A stretch of DNA of 64,000 bases, taken from assembly GCA_014529385.2 (NCBI GenBank), contig CM043962.1:127603470-127667469 (forward strand). Direction: 5' to 3'. This DNA is from Adiantum capillus-veneris. Taxonomy: Eukaryota > Streptophyta > Polypodiopsida > Polypodiales > Pteridaceae. Both the position numbers and the translations under genes were made by a program. Below are positions 34,026 to 45,412 of the stretch, in pieces. The notes under the pieces are model-generated. The model was not told where the DNA came from. It did no database searches and saw nothing but the letters and a program-made list of their open reading frames with translations. Each line of letters starts with the position of its first letter. The first letter of the stretch is position 1.

Positions 34026-35349
34026 CTCATTGGTGCACACTACTTCGTTTGTTGCAGAGTCTTCCCTTGGGCGAGAGGCTAGGGAGAGAAGGCCCATCAC
34101 ACAATCTGTTGGTAAGTTTAAGAAAATTGTTAGCAAATTTGTCTTCCATATTTCCTAACTCAAAGCTAATTTGGATAATTCTTGCAGGGTTCCATTACCA
34201 AACCGTTGTAGATGTTTTGCTTGTGGATATATCACAAATTGACAAGTTTTCCCTTGATAGGTAGATTTCCATAATGCTTACTTATTTGCATTTTCTTCTT
34301 GCATTGTTCTATGATTTTGAACATGATTCATGTTTGGGTTTTTTATAGCATCAACATTTTTTTTGTGACACAGAATACAAATCTATATAGCAAAGATGGT
34401 GTGCCGTGTTGTGAGGCTGCTAGGCTTATCTTTGCAGATTTTCCAACAACTTTTCTTGTGGAAGGTCTAGGAACTATCCCATTGGGTAAGTAACTTATCT
34501 TTGTACTAGTACCTACAGGTAACTATGGTTGTATGCTTATATGTCATCATTTACTTTTGTAGAGGGCATGAGTGTTCCCAAGTGGAACACATTTTCTAGG
34601 TGTCTAGTGACAGGGTGCATGGATGTTGCTCATGATTTTTTGGCCAATGAGGGGTTTTTAGTCACCATGTGCATGGCCGAGCATAGTGGAGATTTTATGG
34701 GGCAGATGCAACTAGGGCAGGACTTGTGCTCTTACGTACATGGACCCTCATGTGTAATAAGAAGGCATATTGGCATCTACTCACTAGAGAGGTGGTGAGA
34801 TAACAAACTTAGTTTCATAATTTAATTTCCTAACTAAAAACATTGTAGCTATGATATATATTCTTTGAGTTATTTATTTATGCAGGTACTTGATCTTATA
34901 ATGTGTCTTTGGTATCGTATTGGCCATCCTGTGCCACACTATGATAGAGAGGTAGGGGAGAAAATTGCCGAGAGATGGTCTCAAGTAGATTGTAGCTACA
35001 TGATAGATGATGTAGTCTTCCCCATTAAGATTTATGGTGTTATTCTTAGAGGCGGATTAGAGCGGTCTTCTTTGTTCTTTCAGTAAGACTAGTCCAAAGT
35101 ATGATACTAGTAGTGAATGCTATGGTATATATGTATTTGCATTAGGTTTCTAATTTATTTTCTATATGGTCAGGTGGTTGCTGGCAATGTTTACTGAGCT
35201 CATGACTATATTTTGGACTTGTTTGTGGGGTGTGGTGGTTTGGGTCGAGCTTCTGCGGAAAACATGAGGCATTGCATGTGTCTAGAGCTAGATGATTTGC
35301 TCTATGAAATATGTTTGACCGACATTGCATGTGGACCTGTGAAATGTTG
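34026..35349 (+). pseudogene. C-terminal exons: beta-class DNA (N4-cytosine/N6-adenine) methyltransferase-like domain
   Basis: After the LTR element the Ser-rich linker continues ('SLVHTTSFVAESSLGREARE'). Exons near 34187-34260, 34349-34484, 34563-34793, 34885-35082 and 35175-35349 follow. 'LIFADFPTTFLVEG' (34437-34445 = D-F-P) matches the catalytic motif IV of amino-methyltransferases (D-P-P-Y/W) with the first Pro replaced by Phe. The helix and strand 'DVAHDFLANEGFLVTMC' follow, as expected. The last exon has 'YILDLFVGCGGLGRAS' and then 'CLELDDLLYE', a textbook SAM-binding motif I (D-x-F-x-G-x-G, acidic residue next strand) at 35216-35239. Motif IV before motif I is the permuted order of beta-class DNA methyltransferases. 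One stop (35194) lies just before motif I. The substrate base is unknown. Confidence 0.62.
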
Positions 35350-35984
35350 ATTGCGGATGCACACTTGGTTGAGGAAACTCTATTTTGACAGTATACATCT
35401 TAATGTTTTGATTTAAGTTTTTATGTACATGAAGCCATATGACATTGACATGGCATTTGGGTATGCTCCATACATTTCATTTGGATGTTTCATTTGTGTT
35501 TGTTTGGTACATGATGGCCACATGATGTGGAGATGACTTTGATTGGAGCTTGCCTATGTAGCTAGATTATGTTGACACCATTGTCTTGTGTGTTGATTTT
35601 TTGAGATAACAAAATCGTTAATATGTTGGAAATAAGAGTTTATGTGAAGGAAATCCCATGTGGGAGCCCAAGAAGGGGTGTACATTTTTTTGAATGAATA
35701 GGTCGCCATACAAAGGAGACTCTGGCAAAAATTTTAAGAATCATGTTTTTTGTACAAGCTCAAAAATACATACAAATGGTGCTTTTCATAAAGTTTCATT
35801 TTACATAAGCATAGACATGCTTCCATATTTCTTAAAAAGTGTGGTAGTTGAAGGATTGTACTATGAGGTTTTGAGTTTTTCCACTACACAATGATACTTA
35901 AAGATATCATTAGTGTAAAATTAGGGTTCAAAAGCTCGAAAAAACAGTTCCAATTGTAAAAGCTCACAAAAATAAAATCCCCCA
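35350..35984. other. Right terminal region of the 19.2 kb element, no gene
   Basis: Non-coding. It holds the last copy of the intronic repeat (about 35645-35715) and the right subterminal block with AAAAGCTC motifs (about 35930 and 35959), inverted relative to the left end. Confidence 0.5.
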
Positions 35985-35993
35985 AGGTTAGAA
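35985..35993 (+). repeat. Candidate target-site duplication, right copy
   Basis: AGGTTAGAA, matching 16783-16791 with one mismatch; Gypsy-A integrase codons resume immediately after it. Confidence 0.6.
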
Positions 35994-36870
35994 AGCATGC
36001 CTTTAAGACCAATGATGGGGGCTAAAGATTTTGCAAAATGGGCCGTATATTTTGTCAGACCATTACAACCACCTACTTATAGAAATCAAGCTCAATATAT
36101 CATTGTAGCTACAAACTATTTGATCAAGTGGGCAAAGGCTAAGGCAACCAAAGAATAATGATGCTAGAACCACAATCGTATTCTTATATGAGAATGTATT
36201 CACAAGATATGGACTTCCAATAGAAATTATCAGTGATATTGAGTATTTGCTGAATGAATTTATGGTCATCCAACAAATCCACTCCATATCATCCACAAGA
36301 AAATGGACAAGCTGAGCACACGAATAAAATTCTTAGCTCAATATTGACTAAAGTGGCTAGTTTAGGAAGAACTGATTGGGAAATGAATCTACATGCCTCT
36401 CTATGGGCATATAGACTGTCATTCAAGACAGCTTTAAATGCTACACCCTTTAACGTTGTTTATGGTCTTGATGCCATACTACCGATATAATTTCTATTGC
36501 CGACACCAAGGGTAGCTAGAGATCTTGAGTGGATGGGATATGAACATTTAGAGAGGCTTGAAGATTTAGAAAAGCTTGATGAGAAAATGTTAACAGATGT
36601 AGCTCACGTCTATGCACAAAAACAAAAAAATAATAATAATTTGATTCACATCTAGTCACAAAAATCTTCAAAAAAGGGGACCTAGTTTTAGTTTATTCCC
36701 TTAAGCAACACAATCCCAAGTTCAAGAAAAAGGAAAATGGACCATTTATCATTGAATACATATCTCCAAGTGAATCAGTTAAGTTGTCCACTATAGATGG
36801 TGAACCAATGGCTAGCTGGATTAGTGGACGCCGCTTTAAAGAAGTACCAATTTCCACTAACCAATGATTT
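35994..36870 (+). pseudogene. Gypsy-A integrase, catalytic core and C-terminus (resumes after the insertion)
   Basis: Coding continues with 'MPLRPMMGAKDFAKWA', the same words as Gypsy-B at 63580-63620. Next come 'AQYIIVATNYLIKWAKAKA', a damaged second-Asp region ('IEIISDIEYLL', about 36222), 'YHPQENGQAEHTNKILSSIL' with the catalytic Glu, 'NLHASLWAYRLSFKTALNAT', 'VVYGLDAILPI', and the C-terminal 'HNPKFKKKENGPFIIEYISP'. Stops occur at 36488 and 36651. Together with 15908-16791 this is one integrase split by 19.2 kb. Confidence 0.85.
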
Positions 36871-36925
36871 GCTAGAGAAAATGCATGCAACAAAGACAAG
36901 AAAGATTAAGTGACACAGCAGGTTA

Positions 36926-37990
36926 TTGATGAAACTCAAGAGGAATCTAGACTTTGAGTACTCAAAAGGAAAATTGCTCTCAGGAATCAACAAACACCTT
37001 TTCCCATTACCACTTTGGAACCAAATGAAAGACTATGGGAATCACAGAATGATGCAATGTCCACTGACAATGGATGATAAATGGTTGGATGGGATTGACC
37101 TTCACATCACATTACAACTAAACAATCATGAAACAAATGCATTAGTAGATACCGGAGCTTGAATGAATGTAGTCAGTTATTCCACTCACAAGAAAGCTAC
37201 GAATCAGTCTTTAGCATCAGGAATATCTGCTATCAATGGATGCAACAAAAATCCAACACCGGCATTGAGAGTAGTCAAATTTAATGTGATAGTAAATGGA
37301 TTTTCATGATTTTCATTCCCTTGTCAATTTGTGTGCATACCAGATGAACATATGAATGAAACGATGATTTCGAGAATCTCATGGATACGAGAACATACAA
37401 GGCAGTACCAGATTGGGAACCAATCAACTCAAGATATCACTTAAAGGAGGAAAGCTCTTAGTTCCAATTGCATCGAGAAAAGAGGAATGGAAAAGATGTT
37501 TCCCACAAAATCAACCTACGTCAACCTCTAGACAAGCCATTGCTACAAGCAGCATGCAAGGAGTCAGGAAGATTTGGGTATCAAAAGCAAATATCAAGGA
37601 CAATCCGTCTCAAATTTGGGTACCCAAAAACTCATCTACCATACTGAAAAAAGTTTCACTTCTAACAACTCAGAGAAAAATATCTTTCAGAAAAGGAACT
37701 AGCACTAGATGGGTTCGGAAACCAAAGGAGCATTTATCTTCTCCACAAACATTAAAGACGATGAATCAAGGGAAAGTTCAAACACAAAAAACTCAACCAC
37801 AACAATTTATCCTTGGAAAACCAAAATACCAATGGAGAGTTAAATCGCAATAACCGTCATCATTGCTACCTACAGCTCAAGTTATCATTGTGCCAAAGCA
37901 TCCAAATGGTACAATCAAGCAAAGAGCACATAAATTACAAAATTTTTGCTATTTAGGAAAAATCAACAAGAAACCTCAACCACGGAAACC
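36926..37990 (+). pseudogene. Gypsy-A extra 3' ORF with a second retropepsin-like motif and a basic tail
   Basis: Downstream of integrase, where many gypsy elements go straight to the polypurine tract, a further reading frame encodes 'LHITLQLNNHETNALVDTGA' (Asp at 37148-37150) and 'MNVVSYSTHKKATNQSL'. 'RVVKFNVIVNGFS' and 'FPCQFVCIPDEHMNE' complete a retropepsin-like pattern. The D-T-G is intact here although the pol protease of the same element reads N-S-G. A Lys/Ser/Gln-rich tail follows (37413-37853). Stops at 37160 and about 37307 show decay. It is unclear whether this is a family-specific accessory protein or a fused fragment of another element. Confidence 0.55.
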
Positions 37991-38369
37991 CTTGAGTTAA
38001 GTACCTAGGACCCAACTCTTGCACCGCATACTGGTTTGAATTGCATTTACCTTCAAAATTTTCTTAATTGTTGATTTTTCAATTTTCTTTTTTAGTGCAT
38101 TTTATTATTTTCTTTGATTTTTTAATAAACATGTCAAAAGTTAATAATAAATAGCAAATGTCAAATGGAGAAACTAAAGATATGCTAATGATCAGAAGAA
38201 CAAAACGAACAGGCACAAAAAAATTCAATCAAAATGAAAAACGGAATCGGGGGGCCTAAAGTAGGCCTCCAGGACCTGTTTTTGCAAATTCTTGCAAAAT
38301 GAGCTAACAGAATCCATTTGAGAAAATTTTTGAGTCTAACGTAGATTTACGGCCTAGTAGGACTAATAA
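37991..38369. other. No gene seen; end of Gypsy-A unclear
   Basis: T-rich then A-rich sequence. A 3' LTR matching 7290-8270 is expected about here but was not found, so Gypsy-A is probably 3'-truncated. Confidence 0.45.
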
Positions 38370-38680
38370 AGGAAAAAATAGTTTGGGAAGTCCAAGTATA
38401 GATATCCAAGGTAGCCCAAAATCACCTCATTTTCACTAGTCACTCTTGGAGAAGAGAGCTCTCTACCTTCTTCGTGCGCGATTTGCGAAGTCCACAGTTG
38501 GTGATTTACAGATAGAATACATCCGACAATAGCTGCCAATGATTGAAAACTCAAGTACAAATGCCGCCAAAATGCTAACCCAAATGCCAACCCGATTACA
38601 ATGTAATGGGCCCTATTTATATGCCTTGGGTTTACCATGGTAATTACCGTAGTAATTACTTACTAATTTACTGCCCGTCT
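38370..38680 (-). repeat. Probable 3' LTR region of Gypsy-C
   Basis: This is the non-coding stretch directly beyond the 3' ORF of the minus-strand element. It has a strong minus-strand TATA box, GGCATATAAATAGGGCCC (about 38610-38627), preceded by ATTACTACGGTAATTACC. No partner LTR was found because the 5' end of the element is missing. Confidence 0.45.
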
Positions 38681-38978
38681 CATAAGAGAGCGTTCCCACT
38701 TAGTGAAACTATCCAGCCATCTACATCCTTCCCTCCTTTCTTGAACTTTGGCAAGATTCCAAAATTTTTGAAAAATTCCCCTGTCTGATTCTGATTTGAA
38801 GCTGAAAAACCCATTGTCTGCTTCTAATGTTGGGGAGTGGACTTGACCAATGACAGAATGGCCATACAAAGATTGCGAGAGGCAGCTGGAAAGGCCAGGG
38901 TGGAGCTCCCATCGTCCACACAAACTGATAAACCTTACAGCTGAGGAAGAAAAGCCACCACTGAATTCTGAGATGGAA

Positions 38979-41900
38979 CTACCCAGTATCCTTCCATTTA
39001 ACCAGCTTCCGTTTACCCTTTGGCCTGGATGACGTCTGAGAAGTCCTAGTGTCAATATTCTCTTTCTGGATGAGTCGGCAAATGGCCTCCTGCTCAAGTT
39101 GATCCCGCATTTTTGTGGTCATCTCTACTTCATAAGGCGTAAGGGAATGATAAGTTTTGGTGTCAGGATCATAGAGTGTGTGTCTTCCTTTGGTGATCCT
39201 GGTTCTGGCTAGCTTGTGACAATGCGAAGCAGTATGGATCCATCCTTTTGGAAGAGGCTGATTAGTTTTGACTTGAGCTTCAAACAGAATCTCAGCCATC
39301 TCTCTATACTGAGGTGCTAGGCCCGCCTTAGCTACAATATCCTTTTCAGGCAATTTAGAGGACTCAATAGTAAGTTGCATCAACTGATTAATGATCTTGG
39401 TCAGGCCCCTGATCTGAATCTTCCACTGCCCCATACATATCCAGATCCTCTGCATCTCTTCTTTCAACTCGTGAATATCATTGAGTTGGAGAGAATCATT
39501 GAACAATGTTTGCCAAGTTTTCCATTCTACAGTCAATCACTCATACCAATCCTGAAGCTCATCAATAATATTGAAGTATGTAAGATGATCAACTGGTTTT
39601 GGATGTTGAGGATAAAGTGCTGGAAAAAATCTTGGCAGTTCCGTCTCTTGCTAGGAAGGCATACAAGAGAATTGAAGAATCAGGCACGAATTCTAAAAAA
39701 TTGAGAACAGCCTGGCTCTCTTGCTGCATCATCTTTCTAGTGATTCTCACTAGCTAAAACAATTTGCAGAGAGCAGTTTCCTGTTCTCCAACTGACATTC
39801 TAGTGTGAGGTCCTTTACTAGTGGCTGTCTGATCCTCAAGAATGGCCCTTACTCTCTGATCCAAGACTCTTCTGGCAGTTTGCTTCTGCACCAAAACTTC
39901 TTTCAACTTTTCCCTAACGTCCTTCATACATTTGTAGGTTGGTTTATTTCCCAGCAGAAGTTCCAATTCAAGAGCGAGAGAGCGACAATCTACAGTAGAC
40001 TGTCTTTGCAAATGTGGGTTGGTCACTCTCTCTTCAGCAGTAATTATCCATTCAGGAACCCTTTCCAATAACTAGACTGTGCTGGGATGCGCAGGTAAAC
40101 GGAAAGTTTCTTGACCATGAAAAGCCACTGATTTCCAATGCTCCACCATTTCCCTGGCCCCCCCAACATATAGTCTCTGAAAACGTTCCAGATCAGACAA
40201 GAGATCATCATCCTCCAGATATTGTCTGGTTATGGAAGCCTGCTAATGTCTCAATTGCCTATTAAGGGTGATAAGCTGTAAGGAATGCTGTTGAGCAGCT
40301 GCTTCTGGTCCCTCATCTGGAACTTTGCTTTTCCCTTTAGCGTCCCTACTAAGTTGGGACTGATTTGCTGGATGATTTCTAGTGTGACTGGGCTGCTGTT
40401 ATTCGGACTGCTAACTGCCCGACTTCTGTCCTTCATTCTGGCCTGGCTGGTCTGGCTGTGGCTGACCTCCTTCCGTTGGCCCTATTCCACCAGTACCAGG
40501 TCCTGGAGGTGGAAGTGGGGCATCGTCATCATCCTTAGTATGCCCTTCTTCTTAGTCATCCTCCTCCTTATCATCTCCTTCGTCCTTATCCTCTTCTTCT
40601 TCCTTATCTTCTTCTGCTTCATCCAGGGAATTTTTCTGCTCAATATAATCCAGGATTGCTTGATTCATTAGAGCATTATTATATTCAGTAACTTTGTCCT
40701 GCAAATCACTCTACATGGTGTCCATGAGAGACTTCAAATTTTCCAGATCAAAGACAGCGTTGCCTACTGGATTTAAAATTTCAAACAGGCTATTATAAAT
40801 ATATCCGTCAGTGAGGGAAGCCTTCAGAGCTGTGTTACTAAGTAGTAAGGAGTTGAAATCACTTCTCTTCATTTTCAGCATCGTTTCAGCCCTTTCTGCA
40901 GCTCTCAGTGCTTCATTCCTTTCTTTCCTTCAGAATCTGCATATCAGACTCCGCCTTAACTAATTTGCTTTTTAATAGCTCAATAGCCTTATCTGAATGA
41001 GCTTCAAGTAGCCTATGGTGCAGATTTTGCTCATCTCTTGCTGTCTTCAGCTTTTGAATCTGGTCTTCAGCGTCCTTTAAGTTAGCTCTAGCCTTATTCA
41101 GTTCGTCTTCCGACCCTGCAACATCTAGCATTTGTCCCATACAGTGGACAATAGTATTCCAGGAATACTGGATGAGGACTAAACATCCATCCTTAACTGT
41201 AGTTAGGTCAAAATCAGTAGGCTCATATACTGTAACTAGAGCCATATAAGGTAAGGCTACATAATCAGCTTTCTATAGAAGAAGAGGCCCTTTCAGTGCA
41301 TGGGTCTGCATCTGTCCTTCTTTACCAAGTGCAAAGCTTCTTCATTTTTTGAAATAGAGACACCACCCAGTAAAGCTGAAGATGCTGGGCCTTTGCCTTT
41401 TTCCAGTTGACCCTTACCCTTGTCCAATTGTTCTTTGTCCACAGCCGATTGTTCTGCTACCTTCTCAGAAGTTGATGCTTTTGCCTGATCTTTGCCAGTA
41501 CTAGTAGCGATTGTACTATGTCCTACTGAGTGGTTCATCTCAGCATTCTGAACAGGTTGTTTATCAGGTTGGGTAACTATAACCTTTTCAGTAGTCACAG
41601 TTTTAACCTGACTCTCTATCTGATTCAAAAAAGCACTGCCTTTTGTCAGTGTAGTCTTCGATTTCTTCGAACTGTCGGCTTGATCTTCAGTGGCCTAAGC
41701 CAGTTGGAGTGGTCTGACTATCCGTGGCTTCTTTATCTGAAGACAGATCAATATTCTTGGGTTTTGGAACTGGCTTCTCACTCCAAGTCCTTTTTACCTG
41801 GGCATTAGCATCTGGAGCAGTGGCCCAATATAAAAATTGCCAAACATACCAAGCTTTGAAAACATTCTGGGGATTTTAAGTTGGCAGTTTGCTGAAGCAC

Positions 41901-42062
41901 GTTGTGTGACAGGATCTGACAAAGGTTGATAGAGACCTTTGAATCCAATGTCTTGGCCAACAGCATAGCAAAAACTTTGTCGGACACATATGGTGGATTA
42001 TTTTTAAGACTCGCTGCTTCTGCCACAAACCTGTAAGCAATAGAAGCTTCTAGTCCTGCCAC
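38979..42062 (-). pseudogene. Gypsy-C large accessory ORF downstream of integrase (coiled coil, acidic and Pro/Gly/Gln linkers)
   Basis: About 3 kb on the minus strand stays largely readable with only a few stops and frame changes. In order: 'EASIAYRFVAEAASLKNNPP' (41805-42062); a Lys/Gln/Ser-rich segment (41293-41628); a heptad-rich coiled coil 'ELNKARANLKDAEDQIQKLK' (40913-41245); a run of Glu/Asp (about 40540-40620); a Pro/Gly/Gln linker 'LPPPGPGTGGIGPTEGG' (about 40470-40530); a helical domain (39754-40068); and a C-terminal domain with 'QYREMAEILFEAQVKTNQPL' and 'DTKTYHSLTPYEVEMTTKMR' ending in a basic tail. No membrane segment or signal peptide is seen, so it is not env-like. The function is unknown; a Gag-like or movement-type structural role is conceivable. 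Confidence 0.6.
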
Positions 42063-42082
42063 TGGAATCCCTTGACCACTTG

Positions 42083-43318
42083 CTATCCGCTTTCACTTAG
42101 CACTAGTTCGGAGATCATGCTAGTGCTTCCTTTGTTTTGCTGAACAATTTCTTGTTCCAGCGTAGCCCGTTGCCTGAGTTCATCTAACTGCATAAGTTCA
42201 TCTAGGCGCTTTTTCAAATTGTGGTTGAAGTCTAAGCCATATTTCATAGCCATTCTCAGACTTGGGATAATAAACTCCATAGGAACCACAGCTTCAGTGC
42301 CATACACCATTCTGAATGGTGTCAACCCAGTAGTGACCTTGTAAGCTATCCTATACGCCCATAAAGCAGTCTGGAGTTTCAAATCCCACTAGTCTGGTTT
42401 CTTCTGCACAACCTTAGTGAGAATAGTCTTGATTGTCTTGTTGCTACTTTCAGCCTATCCATTGCATCTAGGATAATAAGGAGTAGATTTCCGATGCTTG
42501 ACTGAAAGCATATCCAATAGAATTTCCATGGTGTCATTGATAAAATGTGTTCCTTGGTCTGACACAATCTCTATCGGACATCCATATCGACAAACAATAT
42601 TCTCAAATAGAAACCGTGCAGTTGACTTAGCCGTGTTGTCAGGAAGAGCCTTAGCTTCAACCCACTTAGTGACATAACAAGTAGCCATTACTATGTACTT
42701 GTTCTTCATGGGGGTAACCTTCTTAAAAGGTCCCATAAAATCTAATCCCCATTTCATGAACACACCCAGTGGTTGTACTGGCGTTAAAGGAGTCATATCT
42801 GCAGTTGTTGGTCTACCCATTCTTTGGCATATGTCACAAGTTTTACAAAAACTTCTAACATCAGCGATTAGCGTTTGCCACCACAAACCAGCTTGCAAAA
42901 TCTTCTTGTAGGTAACTTCATTGGAAAAATGTTCACCAGATTCACCATTATGTGCTTCTGAAATAACTTGCATTCTCCCTTCCATAGGCACACAATGTCG
43001 AAGTATACCATGAACACCTAATCGATAGATTGACCCTCCGAAAATAGTAAACTTCAAGCTTTTGATGGCCAAAGCCTTCTTCAAGTTCTGCTTCCAGTCC
43101 TCTGGAAAATCACCTTGAGAAAGAAACTGATAAACATCATACCATTCAGGATCAATTGATTCTCCTGCTTCCAGCTGAAATAAGTCAGCATCCACTGGTT
43201 CATCCCTCAAGGGTACTTCTGAATAACCTTCTGTACTTATAGACAGAAAATCAGCTCCACAGTGATTCTTGCCAGGTTTATGAAAAATTCCTAATTCAAA
43301 CTCCATTAGAAACATCAT
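42083..43318 (-). pseudogene. Gypsy-C RNase H end and integrase
   Basis: On the minus strand the frame opens with the RNase H tail ('KPGKNHCGADFLS'), then the integrase zinc region ('AHNGESGEHFSNEVTYKKIL', 'CKTCDICQRMG'). The catalytic core has 'WGLDFMGPF' (first Asp) and 'IEIVSDQGTHFIND' (second Asp). 'YYPRCNG' is followed, after a stop, by AESSNKT carrying the Glu. 'ALWAYRIAYKVTTGLTPFRM' and 'VYGTEAVVPMEFIIPS' complete it. The DDE set and HHCC zinc residues are all present, so this is the best preserved gypsy integrase in the window. A few stops separate the blocks (for example at about 42452). Confidence 0.88.
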
Positions 43319-44330
43319 TCATCGTATCAATCTGCCTTGAATAATGACTTTCTTAATCAAGAACAAAAAAGCCTGATGGTCCACATAAAAATGAAACAAC
43401 TTCCCTAACAAATAATGCTTGAACTTTGTAGCACTAAAAACCATTCCAAGGGCTTCTCGCTCAGTGGTTGTATAACCTTGTTCAGCCTGATTGAATCTGC
43501 GATTAGCAAAATAAACAGGATAATCAGTCCTTCCGTCTGGCTGAGCCAATATTGCCCCCATTGCCAATCCCGAAGCGTCCTCATCTACATGGAAAATGAC
43601 ATCCCAATTTGGTTGCCTAAGGATTGGTTTATTGATAATGGCCTTTTTCAGATTATGGAAGCTCTCCTCACATTCAGCAGTCCAATTGAACTTACTGGTC
43701 TTCTTTGTGAGTTCGTATAATGGTACTGCTTGAGAAGCAAACTTATGCACAAACCTTCTATAGAAGTTAACATATCCTAGGAAAGAGCTTAACTCTGATG
43801 CATTTCTAGGTGCTTTAGCTTGCTGAACACATTGGATTTTATCGTTGGCCATTTCTATTCCATTTTGGGAAACCACATGTCCTAGTAACTGTCCCTTCCA
43901 GACTAGGAAAACGGATTTAAATGGATTCAAACAAATCTGCTTCTCCTGACAATGTTTGAAAACCATTTCTAGGAATAATAGGTGTTGTTCCTCATCTAAC
44001 TATACAGAAAATTCATCCATAAAGATAGCGAGGAACCGATGAAGGAACTCATTAAACATTTCCATCATACACCGCTGAAAGGTAGCTGGTGCATTGCACA
44101 GGCCGAAAAGCATTACCAGATACATGAAAGCTCCCCACTCGGTGATGAAAGTGGTCTTCGCTCTATCTTCAGGAGCGATCTGTAACTGGTTATAGCCACT
44201 GTAACCATCCATAAAGCTATACATTTAATATCATGCGATCTCATCAAGCAACATGTCAGTAAAAGGTAATGGAAATGGATCTTTAATAGTTTGGGCGTTG
44301 AGTTTCCTATAGTCAACACAAACTCTCAAT
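43319..44330 (-). pseudogene. Gypsy-C reverse transcriptase palm/thumb and RNase H
   Basis: Minus-strand blocks: 'YSFMDGYSGYNQLQIAPEDR', 'FGLCNAPATFQRCMMEMF', and the catalytic box 'AIFMDEFSV' where F-x-D-D has become F-M-D-E (about 44005). Then 'GQLLGHVVSQNGIEMANDKI', 'SSFLGYVNFYRRFVHKFA', RNase H 'DEDASGLAMGAILAQPDGR', 'GYTTTEREALGMVFSATKFK' and 'YVDHQAFLFLIKK'. One stop (about 43999) separates palm and thumb. RNase H keeps its acidic residues although the first reads D-E-D. The changed RT catalytic Asp would disable the enzyme. Confidence 0.87.
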
Positions 44331-44826
44331 TTCCCGTTTTCTTAGGAACTACGACTATGGGAAATAGCCAATCGCTATTGGCCACCTCTGTGATGAACCC
44401 AGCCTTGAGAAGATTATCAATCTCCTCTTTGACCTTCTTAGCATAGTTGGGGTTCATTCGGTATCTCTGCAGTCGTACTGGCCTAGCATCTAGCTTCAAC
44501 GTTATCCGGTGCTGACATACTTCAGGATCTACCCCTTTCAGGTCTGTGTGTTCCCAAGCAAATACATCTTTGTAGTTCTGGAACATTCTTTGTGCCTTTT
44601 CCTTCATTATAGAATTGAGATGCTTGTTGACCTTGATCATCCTAGGACTATCCTCTGATCCTAGGTTCCATTCTTCCACTTCTTGGTCGTCTCGAAGCAA
44701 CCAATTAGGCCCTCCTCCTTTTTGTTTGGTCGATTCCTCAGCATAATCCCAGGATGGTCCATTCAATTCTAAATCAGCATTCTGATCCACTGTGTGTTCT
44801 TCAGAATGTACTGGCTCCTCTATCAT
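44331..44826 (-). pseudogene. Gypsy-C protease-RT linker and RT N-terminus
   Basis: The minus-strand frame has an acidic linker, 'NYKDVFAWEHTDLKGVDPEV', 'HRITLKLDARPVRLQRYRMN' and '[20 protein letters not shown]', the standard start of gypsy RT. It runs into the next block around 44330, where the frame changes. Confidence 0.85.
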
Positions 44827-45068
44827 GCCAGTGAACTGATTCCTCCAATCTCCTAGTTAACTAAACTGATCTTTCCCCTGTGTTGATTTCAGTAAACTGA
44901 TCTGGGAATTGCTTTTTCTGCTTGTCGTTCTGCTCCTTATTCAATAAAACCACATGCAAGTCGATCTCTACTAAAGGAAATATGTTCAGAGCTGCTAACA
45001 TACGTTTGATCTTCTTTGCCTTGTACTTCTGACATAACTCCTTCGGCCTTAGCTCTTTTCTCCAGCTC

Positions 45069-45412
45069 CTAGTATTGTTCGTCTGGATCTGAATTCTGCC
45101 GGCCGTTGGCCCCTTCTATGGTTAATGTTTGGTTTGCATAGTCATGAACAGCATGTGTTGTTCTCAACCATGGGCACCCTAGCAGCATCCCATATGCCCC
45201 TTGCACATCCAGAACTAAGAAACTGGTTTTAAATTTTTCCCTCCCTACTCTCATCTGCATATTTTCAATCATGCCCGGAGCTTGTACCACTCTGTTATCT
45301 GCCATTTGTACTTTGAATGGTGCTGGGTTTAGATCCGTGATGCCCATTCTCTGCTGGAGATGAACTCCCATTATATTGACTCCTGCTCCTCCACATTAGG
45401 AGAAATATGAAC
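45069..45412 (-). pseudogene. Gypsy-C retropepsin with Asp-to-Cys change; element truncated upstream
   Basis: The minus-strand sequence 'GGAGVNIMGVHLQQRMGI' is preceded by Cys (TGT, 45393-45395) at the place of the catalytic Asp. Then come 'VVQAPGMIENMQMRVGREK' and the closing 'GMLLGCPWL' strand. The gag expected further upstream (above 45412) is absent, so the element is 5'-truncated at the start of the protease. Confidence 0.75.
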
